DNA from: Linnemannia hyalina
Lineage: Eukaryota > Mortierellomycota > Mortierellomycetes > Mortierellales > Mortierellaceae
Length of the DNA stretch: 64,000 nt
Assembly: GCA_019671135.1 (NCBI GenBank)
Contig: JAHRHY010000011.1
Coordinates: 682,001-746,000 of the forward strand
Reading direction: 5' to 3'
Shown here piece by piece: positions 46,913-56,994 of the stretch (positions within the stretch are counted from its first letter, which is position 1; every line of letters begins with the position of its first letter). A program made the position numbers and the translations under genes. The notes below the pieces were generated by a model. The model saw only the letters and a list, made by a program, of their open reading frames with translations. It was not told where the DNA came from and ran no database searches.

Positions 46913-49020
46913 TTAGAATCGCTTGAAGTACGATTGGCCGGGAGGAGCCTGGACTCGAACGGATGGAACATTGAAGCTGCTCTGCACAAACTTCTGGATG
47001 ACATCGCATCCGCAGTCGCGGTGGCACAGAATCATGTTCTTCAGAGTGCGGACCTCTTCCTGTAGCTCATCAAGAGTCTCGTGCAGGGCCTGATTGCGAG
47101 CAGTGATGACGTCGGCATCCCCGATGGTCTTGAGCGTCTGCAACCGCTTCTTCTCGCGGCACTTAGAAGCCGCCATGCGGTTGCGTTCCAAGAACTTTTG
47201 ACGTTTGGCCTCGGGAGACTCCTCCTCAGAGGAAGAGTGCTTGCGCAGCTGGGACAGAGTCTTGGCGACACCGACATTCTTGGTTGACATGTCGGAGTTG
47301 TTAGTGGCCGTGGTGCTATAGACTTTGCCCTTGGACTTTGACGCAGTAGAAGCCCTCTTAGACTTTGTTGATGTCTTTGACGACGGCTTGGAGTCAGACT
47401 TTGACGAGATCGCAGAGGCAGCGGCGACAGCGGCAGCACGCTTAGAGGTTCGGGTTCGTGTCATCTTGGAAGTGGACGACTCGCTTGCAGCCGAAGGGTC
47501 TCGAGAGGATTGCGAGCTGGGTGAGGTAACAGTGTCTTGTTCGTCATGGCCGTCGTTGTACTTGTTTGAGTCGACATCCATGCCGTTGTTGTCGATGTCG
47601 CTCATATCTTGGTCGTCATCGTCGGAGCTGTCGTTGTCGTTGTTGTCGATGTCGGCTTGCTGAGCTGGGTAAGAATCGTGGGCTTGGTTGGGGTTGGCCA
47701 TGGTGATGCTGTTGTTGCGGAAGATGCCTGTGGGAACGAGGGAATCGGGAGAAGGGGAATTGAAAGGAGAATCGGGCGAGAGCCGAGGGAGATCTTGATC
47801 ACTGTGGTACGACTTTTTGGAGGGAACGAGTTTGTCATAGATGGCATGGTATTCGTGAGTAAGCGTGTGTGAGGCCTCGGGATGGGAGATGAGATGATCC
47901 GAAGTTATGGACATCATGCGTGGGTGGAAAGTTTGGATGGGGCTGGTGTTTGAAGAGGGATAGAACGATTGGGAGGTGGCTGCCGACGACGACGACGAAA
48001 AGGAAGAAGTAGAAGATGGGGGCGAGACACCGGGCGTCGTTGGACGCATGGGCAGATATGATTCATCAAAGACCATGTCGGACCAAGGGTGTTGAATGGG
48101 AGCAGAGCTGATGGCGTTCCTGTTGTTGTCCGAGTTGAAAAAGTCGACGTCGGTCTTGAAGGGATGGCTGTTGTTGTTGTTGTTGCTGTTGCTGTTGCTG
48201 TTGTTGCTGTTGTTGTTGTTGTTGCTGTTGGTGAGATATTTGCAGCTGGCGTCAAAGGGACTGTAAGAGTTTTCGAAGTTGAGACCAAAGCTGATATCAT
48301 CACATTCCAAGAGGAAGCGAGTAGGAGTGAGATTGGCCGTGTCTTTTGAGGAAAAAAATGACAGAGAGAAAGGAAGGAGGGAAGGGAGGGAAGCGAAGAA
48401 GGCAAGAGAAGGATAAAATTGGTAAGATGTATAAGTATATCATCTCGTAATTGACATGGTAAATGTACTGTACAGACAGGCACACATTAGGAGGGCGTTT
48501 GAGGCTTTTTTAAAGTAAGGAATGGCTAATAGACAATGTATTCATTCATTCTACAGCACGGGTACTGCAATCCATCGCCCTTCTTTTTTCTTCTTTTATC
48601 TGGTTGGACGTGTCGCTGTATGCTGCAGGAGAAGAATACTCTGATATGACGGGCACATGCACCCATACAGGAGTAGAGATAGTAGAAAATCTATCTCAAA
48701 AAAAATGCGCGCCGCCATGGAGATACAGGTAAGAGCGCGAAAATTGGCTAAAGGGGTTGTTGATTACGTGTGTTGATGTTGTTATTGTATTGGTGTCTCT
48801 GTTAGATTGAAAGTGAGAGTGCGTGTATTTGAAAGCTTATCGGCTTGGGAGTGGGGGCGTGCGAATACACACGTGTGTATGGGTATGACAAGGGCAGGAA
48901 GAACCAGAAGACGAAGAAGACGAAGAAAAGGCAGGCTGTCTGTGTATATAACGTGTGCGTGCGCGCAAGAGAGCACAAGGGCGGGTTCTTACCTCGACGA
49001 ATTTCGGCTTCCAAAGACAT
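46913..49020 (-). CDS. bZIP transcription factor, ATF/CREB (Atf1-like) type
   Basis: Two exons (49020-48993, 48342-46913) give 485 residues. The basic region KRQKFLERNRMAASKCREKK (from about residue 389) has the N-x3-A-A-x2-C-R signature (NRMAASKCR) of ATF2/Atf1-type factors that bind CRE sites (TGACGT). A heptad zipper follows (to about 450), then a Cys-containing tail. The N-terminus begins with a conserved-looking DTANLTPTRFLLECDDISFG segment, made continuous only by splicing. Poly-Asn, Ser-rich and Asp-rich low-complexity activation-type sequence and SP/TP sites fill the middle. Inference: output factor of a stress MAPK pathway, like Atf1 downstream of Sty1/HOG. The neighbouring YPD1 fits this, but linkage may be chance. 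The first intron is 650 nt after a 28-nt coding exon. Confidence 0.92.
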
Positions 49021-49948
49021 AGTATTGTGTGTAGGTGTTGTTGTTGTTGGTCGTTTTTTTTTGTGTAGACAGAAGAGTCAAAGAAAGCAGTCGAGTGTGT
49101 GAAGACAGTAAGAGTATATTATTTTTTCCTGCCTTGTGTGTGTCGTGGTTGTAGTTTGTTGATGTGGTTGTTGTTGTAGTTGGTTACTGTTCTGGTGGGA
49201 AAAGAAGAGAGAAAGGAGCGAAGAGGAGAGAGAGGATTTGAAGAATGAAGCGAGAGAGAAAGGTTTTATGAGTGAGTGGGAGTATTAGTTATTGTTGGTA
49301 GACGCGATAGTCAAAGTAGAGCGAGTGAGAGAGAGAGAGTAAGTGTGTGTGTGAGAGAGTGAGAGAGAAGAAGGAGAGGAGAGAAAAGGAAAGTGAGGTT
49401 CGTGGGTCCCCTTATATAGCCCACGGGCGAGAGAGGGTTGGTGATTGAATATTGAATAATCATGAAGAAATATTACCCCGCCCGCTTTGTAAAATTAGAG
49501 ACGGCCACTCACACACACACGCTTCGGAGCCTTTCTTTCTTTTTCTCTTCCACTGCCCTCACCCGCACTAAAACAATTAAAACAGACTCACTCCTGGGCC
49601 CGGGCGCCCTTTCTTGCATTGTCGCATTGTCGCCCTTGACCTTCCTAATGTCTCTCCCTCCCTCCTTAGTCCGCTTTTCTGACTATGTTATTCTTCTTCT
49701 CCAACGTCTCTCTTTCTATGAAAAAAAAAACGAATGCCCTCCTTCGCACTGACACCGCTTTGCTAGTTCTTTTTGTCTCGTCTTTTCTGTGTTTTTACTT
49801 TTATTTCCCAATGCCAACAAGAGATATCTCCCCGCTCCCTTTCTCTCTCTTTATCTGCGACTCTCTTTTCTTCTACTTCCTTTTTTTTCACTGCCTTCAT
49901 ATAGACTGCGGACTATGTCTTTTTTTTTTCTTTTCTTTTTTTTTATCA

Positions 49949-49979
<31 letters not shown>

Positions 49980-51582
49980 GCGACAATAATGCATCGAATG
50001 CATGCAAATGGGGAAGATAAAGAGGTATCCCTTAATCCTGCTCCGGCCATCGTTTCCGCTCCTCTTTGACAACCCCGATCTGGCATCCTTCTGTTGTGGT
50101 TCTGGCGCTGAACTGTAAATTCGCGATTCATCGTGTTTTTTTTGTTTTTCTTTTCTGCTCACAAACATACCTTATTCAAGTGAGAATAACAGATACATAA
50201 TACGCCCTTTTTCAAGCTCTAGTTTTTTTCTCATTTATAAGTTCTCTCCCTCCCTCTCTCTTTATCTCCCCTATTGTACTCCATCGTTGTCTCATTTCAG
50301 CTCCCTCTCAACACCAATATATATGGAGGGAGCAAAGATGGGGAACGAAACAACGGGCGAATGAATCCCATTTTGGTTACTGTTCGTAATTCTTTTCAGT
50401 CCTCTGCCCACTTTGACTTGCTTTTCTCAATACGGTGATTTTGGTGTCCGAGCGACTTGAAAGCGTTTTGGACTGCGTGTGTATGTTTCTCTTATCCATC
50501 GCCCATGAGAGCAACGGAGAAGGGAAAAAGAGAGCAAAGGGAAAGGCCCAAAAAAATTAACTTTACGGGGAATCAGGTATTGCCTCCCTATGCCATCATC
50601 GTCCACCCTTTTTGATCCACTAACGAGCAACGATGATCCCCTTTTGCTGAAAACAGTAAATAAATTAAAAAACAAAGATCAGTGCCTGGGATCCTAATTG
50701 GTCGCCTGTCCTGTGCCACATCCATTTCTTCAATTGAGTTCATACATATGTCAGTACTCTAAAATAATCAAACAGACGCTCTGCTCTTCCTTTGACCGAA
50801 TCATACCCGAGGTTTGCTGCGTCATTTTCTCCGACCACTCTCGCTCTTCCCTTCAACGACTTTTTTTTTTTTGTTCGTACCTTTTTATCTCTTAACATGG
50901 CACCCTTGTCATCAGTCCAAAGGCTAGTGGTCTACTATAATCAGCACTATTCCTCTTCCCATGAGACTAAATGACCTACGACACTTTTTTCTATTCGCTA
51001 CTTTGGGAGTCTTGATTACAGTAGACCGCTAGCCTTTGGACTGGTAACAAGGGTGTCATCCGTTGTTAATCAATAGGGTATCAAGAGTAACAAAAAAAAA
51101 AAAAAAAAAAAAAAAAATGTCTTTTACAATTGCTCACGAAGATAGAGCATGGTGGTGGTAGCGGTGGTGATGATCCTATCCCGCTGCCTTTTTAGGAGAG
51201 CAAAGGGAGTGATAGAGTGAAAAACGAGAGGGAGGATGAACGGGGCACAACTGGGCGGGCGGGTGACCCTGACTTTTTTAATGCAGCAAATCGGGCCGAC
51301 GACGAGAGAAACCATATCGGAGGATTTAGGTTTGAAAAGAAAAAAAAGGATCAATGATGTCATGTCATATTTCGTTCCTGCAAGAGCATTGTAATACTGA
51401 ATTAAACACGCCCTGCTGTGTCCTTCCCACTCTCAGTCCCTCTCTCTCCTTTCTCTCCTATCATCCAATGTGGCCACTTGTTCATCGTATGTGTGTGTGA
51501 TTTTTAACGTTTTTTTCTTCTTCTCCTTCTTCTTTGGATCCCCCATTGGTGTAAGATGACGCAGAGAAAATGAAATGACGTC
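49021..51582. other. Long spacer upstream of the bZIP gene (2.5 kb)
   Basis: Just upstream of the bZIP start the plus strand is GA-rich (49200-49390), so pyrimidine-rich on the coding strand. Positions 49500-50000 are T- and C-rich on the plus strand with long T-runs. A MITE-like inverted repeat is at 50901-51054, followed by an A26 run (51092-51117). The open frames are short and simple-sequence. I see no gene. Confidence 0.45.
50901..51054. mobile_element. MITE-like element with ~42-bp terminal inverted repeats
   Basis: Two arms (50901-50942 and 51013-51054) are inverted copies starting CACCCTTGT and sharing CAGTCCAAAGGCTAG, with about four mismatches over 42 bases. The 70-base centre shows no coding capacity. 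Total length is about 154 bases. Miniature inverted-repeat elements of cut-and-paste DNA transposons have this form. I could not define a clear target-site duplication, and no transposase is in the window. A long hairpin of another origin is the alternative. Confidence 0.7.
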
Positions 51583-51978
51583 TTAATTGCCACTATTGTT
51601 TGCTTGTTTGATGGCACTCATATAGTCAACTAGATTTCGATCGGGGCTTTCAATCTCACTACCATGTCCAGGAGCCTTGCCTCTCTTTTGTTTTTTGTTC
51701 TTTGTTCCGTTTCCGAAAATAACAAAGTTCTCACGTTCTTCAAACATCTGTCGCTTTTTCTCTCTTTCTTCTTCATCAATGACACGCTGCACGAAGGTCT
51801 TCTTTTGCTCTCGCAAAATAGAAAACAACAAACACAACAACAACACCAGCAACAAAAATAAAGCTGGTAATTGAACCATTGTAAATACGTTTGCAACACA
51901 CAGGAGAACAATAAAGAGAAAGCACACAAGGTAGAGCCCAATTGCTTTTTGCAGTGGTTTCTCCTTTTTTCCCACCAT
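51583..51978 (-). CDS. Small two-TM membrane protein, unknown (tentative)
   Basis: An intronless frame from a true ATG encodes 131 residues. Residues about 14-32 and 37-55 are strongly hydrophobic with a short turn between them, predicting a membrane hairpin. The rest is highly charged (EEEREKKRQMFEERENF, then a Lys-rich stretch) and ends NNSGN. The layout (short basic N-terminus, two helices, cytosolic charged tail) looks like a real small membrane protein rather than random frame, but I recognise no family. It is divergent from NDUFA1, 380 bases away. Translation of an unspliced or extended transcript cannot be excluded. Confidence 0.45.
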   Translation of the reverse strand: MVGKKEKPLQKAIGLYLVCFLFIVLLCVANVFTMVQLPALFLLLVLLLCLLFSILREQKKTFVQRVIDEEEREKKRQMFEERENFVIFGNGTKNKKQKRGKAPGHGSEIESPDRNLVDYMSAIKQANNSGN

Positions 51979-52358
51979 GTGTTAGATACTGCTTTCCTAA
52001 CCTCCAAACTCATTGTTTATCTTTCCGTTTGACATGAAGAAGATTGCAGCACATCATGCTTGCTTCTATCTATCTAGTGTTCAATGTTCAATCCATGGTC
52101 GTTTCTCTGAATCGATAAAACTTTATCTTTGGTAAAAGTGCCCATATATCTTGGTTTTGTCGCGATTCTGAATTTTTTGAAATAGTGTGCTGCTTTGTTA
52201 ATTTTACGATTCGGGAATCTTCTATGACGCTGCCTCGGACATTTTAATCGGCATGTCGGATGGAGCGGTCTGGGAGAGGATGATCTTTGTCGGGTTTTTT
52301 TTGACTGTGTCTAGGAAAACTCCACTTCTCTCTCCACTCACATCAACAACTTACAGCC
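51979..52358. promoter_or_regulatory. Divergent spacer upstream of NDUFA1
   Basis: 380 bases before the NDUFA1 start, AT-rich at first and pyrimidine-rich near the ATG (52310-52350). It would also serve the small membrane-protein ORF on the other strand, if that is real. Confidence 0.35.
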
Positions 52359-53467
52359 ATGCCAGTCCCATTCGAGGCCTTGATTCCCCTTGGGTAAACC
52401 ATCCCTACCCGTCTTCCCTCCCTCCTCCCTCAGCCGGCAATACCGACCTCCTACCCCGACTCCTTTCATCACACATTCTGCGCGTTCTGATCTGTCCAAC
52501 ATACTGAATTCCAAACAAGGACTCGCTTAAGAAGACATCACGCTCCGCTCATCTGTCTTCTCCAACATCTAATCCCATCTATTGTCCCTCTTTCAATGTA
52601 GTTTGATCACCGGTTTCTTCGGTGTCTCCGGTATCCTCTTCCAGAAGCTCAAGACCAGCGTCAACGAGGGCCAGGTACCATTCAACAGCAACAACAACGC
52701 ATCTGCACGACAACGGAATAGCTACCTGAAGCCGGACACGGTGGAGCATAACACTGGCGGCAGCGGAAAGGAGATCAAGTCAGTTCAGGATATCGTGCTC
52801 ACCTCGCATATAAACTCGCTGAAAGTGGAGGGATGGGATTATTGGTCGCTATCAATTACACTCTTCGAGACGAGCACAGAGCAAGAACGACGTGTTGCCC
52901 AAGCTCGTGAGGACCAGGACATGCTCGCCTTTTGCGATCTGCGGAGTCAGGAGCTACAAGCGGGTTTAGCTGAGGAAAATTCAGGAACGACAACAACGGA
53001 CCGCCAATTTGTTACATGGATAAATGCGCGCGCAATTTGATCCTGATCAGGATCTCACAGACGACGTCTCTTAAGCAACGACGCCAATCATGGCGGATGA
53101 TTTCAGGAAACAAGCACACTTACAACATCCTTAGGCTTGACATAGACTAGCAATTGACATTTTGACATTCCTTTGTATTCTTCCTTGAATTGCGATGTTA
53201 GCCCCCAAGATACGGTCTTGACCGTTGGGACAGAGTCATGTTGGATCGCGACTACCGCCTTACAGGAACTCAGCGTGGTCAAGCAGTAAGTCGCTTGCCT
53301 ACTTGGATTGATCTTACCACAGTTGATTTTCCTGTATTACTTGTTGTATATGAGTTAGAGCTGACATCTATCGTTTTCCTCGTATATAAATCAATTAGCA
53401 CCAAGCGACGGCGCCTTCGGCGTTCTCGACTAACAGTGCCTGGAACTTGGAGAAGGAGCACCTGTAA
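52359..53467 (+). CDS. NDUFA1: NADH:ubiquinone oxidoreductase subunit NDUFA1 (MWFE), complex I
   Basis: Four exons (52359-52393, 52602-52674, 53202-53285, 53399-53467) give 86 residues, close to the family's usual size. MWFE is a single-TM accessory subunit of the complex I membrane arm. The spliced N-terminus MPVPFEALIPLG plus LITGFFGVSGILFQKL forms the membrane anchor. PPRYGLDRWDRVMLDRDYRL is the conserved hydrophilic motif, followed by TGTQRGQA and an ending in AWNLEKEHL. None of these is contiguous without splicing. Intron 2 (52675-53201) is odd: its first 363 bases stay open in the exon 2 frame, so retention would give a different, longer protein. Confidence 0.93.
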
Positions 53468-53880
53468 AGAAGAGAAACGGAAAATAACAACAACCACAAC
53501 CCACCATAACTACCTATCACCGCCCACCCACAACCACTACAACTAGCGACATCGATGACCGATAACACCACTATGATAAAAAATACAGCGTCCTAAAATC
53601 CTCATCGAAACGCGTGTTGTCTACAAAAATAAAAACGCTTTTAGAATAACCATTGCCCGTTATCTTTACGCTCTTCTTTCGAGCCGAGACTTGCAACGAT
53701 AAAAAAAAATGCAATACATGTAAGAAAGACAGAGCTCACATAGCAGATCGTATGCGTATTATTGTTGTACATGATCCACAAGAAGCTATACATTGTGATT
53801 ACCATTTTTTGAGTGTATTGACAGGGGAAAAAAGAGTATCTGGTGTTGTGTTTGCTTGTTGTAATCCTCCGACGTTTTGT
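53468..53880. other. Spacer between convergent NDUFA1 and LSM7
   Basis: 413 bases between two convergent stop codons, AT-rich. It must hold both 3' UTRs and polyadenylation sites. No gene is seen. Confidence 0.5.
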
Positions 53881-55011
53881 TTAGATGACGGCCTCGTCTT
53901 CTTGGATGAAGGGGTTGGCAATCTCCAATGTACCGTCCATGGGGGAGATCAAGATGACGGAGGGTCCACGGCAGACTACCAAGCCCAAAGTTCTGGTCTG
54001 GTTCAATAAGCGGCCATCCTCTGGATCTATTTGAGAGGAACGTACATGTGGAGAGATAGTAGATAGTGACGTATGGTGAGCCATTTGCGGCCCGGTAGTC
54101 TTGTTTTTTTTTGCTTTCGTCGATCCTGTGTATATTGACGACTGTTTGTAGCTCAGCTTACCTCTCAGGCACTCCTCGGTCTCGTCAAGAACCAAGTTCA
54201 ACAAGGGATCATAACCCTTCAACGTTCCAATGACTATTTTCAATTAGGGGAAAGCAAAAATGAGATTAGTTTCATCCGATAATACTGTGTCTTCGCGTCG
54301 CAACTATTCATGAATCATATTTCTCTTTTCTTTTCTTTTCTTTTCTTTTCTTTTCTTTTCTTTTCTTTTCTTTTCTGGGGTTACCTTCGCGGCCACCGCT
54401 GTATTTGACACGAATCTTTTGATCCATATACTTTCCGAGATCGAGGATCGACTCCTTCTTGGGACGCTCGGTGTGTGAAGAGTTTCCGCCTCCGCGTCCA
54501 CCGCCACGTCCCCCTCCCTGGTGCCCTCCGCGTCCGCCGCCGCCGCCACCTCCGCCACCGCGTCCTCCGCCTCCACGTCCGCTATATCCGCCTCTTGGCT
54601 ATTTAAAAGTTTGATGGAGAGAGCGATAAGTCGTGTGAGTCAAACTGCTTTCTGTGTCGGTTTTCTGCAGCTTCGTAGAGCAGGCAGCGATTAATTTCTT
54701 TCTGGTGATAACGCGGGTTTTGACGTGGTTAAAAGACCGGGTCCTGTCCTTCTTAAAGGCACAGAGTCTTTGGACTTTGCCAAATAAGCCCTCTTGTTCC
54801 TTCCTGCTGCTGGCTCAGCCTCCAAAACAAGACGTCGGTTTATATGTGTTGTCCTAGTTGTTTCCACGGATTGTCTGCCATTCTCTTTTGTCTGCCGGTC
54901 ATCGTTATCCCTGATGCCTTCTCAATCCCCATGGGCTCTTAAAACCATGTCCTGCTCGTGTCGTCCTTTGCTCCTTGTGATGCCGTGAGTGTTCCTTACT
55001 CTGTCTGACAT
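53881..55011 (-). CDS. LSM7: U6 snRNA-associated Sm-like protein LSM7
   Basis: Four exons (55011-55000, 54598-54385, 54233-54162, 54026-53881) give 147 residues. LSM7 is part of the LSm2-8 ring on U6 snRNA in splicing and of the LSm1-7 ring in mRNA decay. The Sm1 fold is rebuilt by splicing: ESILDLGKYMDQKIRVKYSG, GGRE joined to VIGTLKGYDPLLNLVLDE, and Sm2 TLGLVVCRGPSVILISP. The N-terminus is an unusually Gly/Arg-rich RGG region of about 40 residues, a feature also seen in other fungal LSM7 proteins and compatible with RNA binding. The first coding exon is 12 bases. Ten TTTTC units sit in the intron next to the exon 2 donor. The gene is divergent from a SET-domain gene. Confidence 0.93.
54326..54375. 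repeat. Pentanucleotide microsatellite (TTTTC)10
   Basis: Ten perfect TTTTC units on the plus strand (GAAAA on the LSM7 coding strand) lie within LSM7 intron 2, ending nine bases from the donor site. The tract fills a third of the intron. Its copy number is likely variable between strains. Confidence 0.95.
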
Positions 55012-55231
55012 GTCTGCTAGTTGTGTGTGTGTGTGTGTGTGTGTGTTATTGAGAGAGGGGTTAAAAGAACTGTGATGGCGGTCCCTGGTAGTGCAAAGCG
55101 AAGCATGTCTAAGCCACGGATCGTACCCACACTTTTTTTCGTTCTCTCTCAAGTTCACTTTCAATCTTTTTGTTACTCCACACGCACAGTCTACCTAAAT
55201 ATCTAGCTATCTACCTACCCTTCTACGAGCT
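55012..55231. promoter_or_regulatory. Compact divergent promoter, LSM7 / SET-domain gene
   Basis: Only 220 bases separate the two start codons. They include a (TG)12-type dinucleotide tract (55022-55046) immediately upstream of LSM7 and a T- and C-rich stretch before the SET gene. Shared regulation is plausible but not shown. Confidence 0.5.
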
Positions 55232-56398
55232 ATGGATAAAGACATTCGGTTACATCAAGGTACTCCACAGCCTACCCAAGCACAGGTCCAGGGAACAGCG
55301 GCGTCATCATCCCAGTCTCCCCTTCTTACCCAAAGAGGAGGAGAAGGAGGCCATGTATCAGAGATCGATCCAGGCCTGCTGCCGATCAACTGGCCAAAAC
55401 ACGTCAAGTACCTCGTTGACTATGAGTATCATCCATCTATCCCTACATCAGTCCTCGACCTTGTCCAAGGTAGACGACGCAAACTGTTCGAGCGAGCCAA
55501 CAACCACGCGGCCGGAGGAAGACTCAAGTTGCCAGAAGGCCCGGATGACAAGAAGGAAGAACAGGAGGAAGAGGAAGTGAGGGATGAGCTGGAGGTAGAG
55601 TATGATGATATTCCTTTGGGGCATGCGATCCCGGGGTATCTGCCGCCGGTGCCATTGTCGGGTCGTCCGAGGACTGTACCCTCCGTATCTGTATCAGCCA
55701 TGGATCTGTCATCGTCCCTTTTAGCTGCTGTCAACCTAGCAGACCCACAACCGACCATCGCCTTCTCGCCGGCTGTCAGCGCTCCTAAAGCGCCGTCGTC
55801 ACCCTCCTCGAACCATGACCCCTCACTTCCCTCTTTAAGCACCACCCCTCAGGATCAGTCGACAACGACCATTCAACAACAACAACAACAACAGCGACCA
55901 CCATTGTACGAAATCCGATTGATCACCGGCCCAGCCACACACCCAGTCCTGGGCTCCTACGGTCTCTTCGCCACAAGAAACCTCCGCCCCGGCACGCATC
56001 TCCTCGACTACATCTCTCTTGTCGTCCCTGACGAACACGCAGACCCGGATTCAGACCACACCCTCTACCTCTCCAACGACCTCAACCTCGACGCCTCGGC
56101 CCACGGCAACCATGGTCGATTCGTCAACGATTTCCGAGGGATCCGAACTCAATCTCAAGGGCCCAATGTCGGGTGGGATTTGTATCGGGATGCGGAGACG
56201 GGACAGGTGAGGATGGGGTGTAAGGTGTTGAAGTTTATTGGAAGGGGGGAGGAGATTGTTTGTACTTATGGCAAAGCTTATTGGAAGTCGAGGGGTGTTC
56301 CAGTCCAGGGGGAGGAGTGGGAGGATGGGTGGGATACTGATCCGGAGGATGGTAAGGATGTTCCTAGTGAGATTGACGACCACGACGACGAACAATAA
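55232..56398 (+). CDS. SET-domain protein, variant (VNDFRG) subgroup
   Basis: A single intronless frame encodes 388 residues. The N-terminal half has a conserved-looking INWPKHVKYLVDYEYHPSIP segment (about 52-71), an acidic stretch and low-complexity Ser/Pro/Gln. The C-terminal SET domain (about 225-351) shows GSYGLFATRNLRPGTHLLDY, then GRFVNDFRG at the position of the canonical RFINHSC motif, and GEEIVCTYGKAYW at the end. The catalytic-type tyrosine (Y346) is present. The NHSC asparagine-histidine core is replaced by ND, a variant found in a fungal SET subgroup. No pre- or post-SET cysteine cluster is visible. A lysine methyltransferase of unknown substrate is the best reading. It is one of the few unspliced genes in the window. 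Confidence 0.82.
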   Translation: MDKDIRLHQGTPQPTQAQVQGTAASSSQSPLLTQRGGEGGHVSEIDPGLLPINWPKHVKYLVDYEYHPSIPTSVLDLVQGRRRKLFERANNHAAGGRLKLPEGPDDKKEEQEEEEVRDELEVEYDDIPLGHAIPGYLPPVPLSGRPRTVPSVSVSAMDLSSSLLAAVNLADPQPTIAFSPAVSAPKAPSSPSSNHDPSLPSLSTTPQDQSTTTIQQQQQQQRPPLYEIRLITGPATHPVLGSYGLFATRNLRPGTHLLDYISLVVPDEHADPDSDHTLYLSNDLNLDASAHGNHGRFVNDFRGIRTQSQGPNVGWDLYRDAETGQVRMGCKVLKFIGRGEEIVCTYGKAYWKSRGVPVQGEEWEDGWDTDPEDGKDVPSEIDDHDDEQ

Positions 56399-56994
56399 AA
56401 TGACGACGAATAATACATAACGACCGACCTAAACAATTGAATGGAAGCGACCAGCATGGGTAATGGACAAAAAAAAAAAAAGACTGCTTTTAGGATGATT
56501 GGTTTGCGTGAAATTGAATCGAATTCATGGCCAGACAAAGACGCAAAAGAGTGGCTCTCTCCGACAAAAACATTGTACCCACAAGCAAAACATTCGCTTC
56601 CTGAACCCCTTTGACACTCCAATTGAGAGCGGACACCTGCGGCCAATAAAACCAAGTGACTTGCAATAAAGAAACAGTATGAATCCTTCTGTATTTCAGA
56701 AATATGATGAAACCCATTGCTATACATATGATAACAGTCGTCCGCAAGGATGTGCTTAGGATCTAAGTATGCGAGGCAACCTTGTTTACACATCGCGTGC
56801 CATTTGGTGTTCTGACCCTTCCCTTCCTTATTCCCATTGAACACTAAAAAAAGACGTTGAAACTGACCTGACAGATTATTTACACCGTCCTTTGATCACT
56901 TTGTATAACTGATTAATTGTTTGGTAAAGAAGTACCTGTTGCATGCCGAAGACGAACTGTTAGACAAAATGAAGACAGCCCTCTTTATTTTTTT
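56399..56994. other. Spacer between convergent genes, no gene seen
   Basis: About 600 bases between the SET gene and the 3' end of the unknown minus-strand gene. It is AT-rich with an A-run at 56470. Frames on the minus strand are hydrophobic but unsupported. Confidence 0.45.

Noticed and set aside
48170..48235. GTT/GCT trinucleotide repeat
   Set aside because: It encodes the poly-Asn/Ser tract of the bZIP factor and is ordinary codon repetition, not a separate element.
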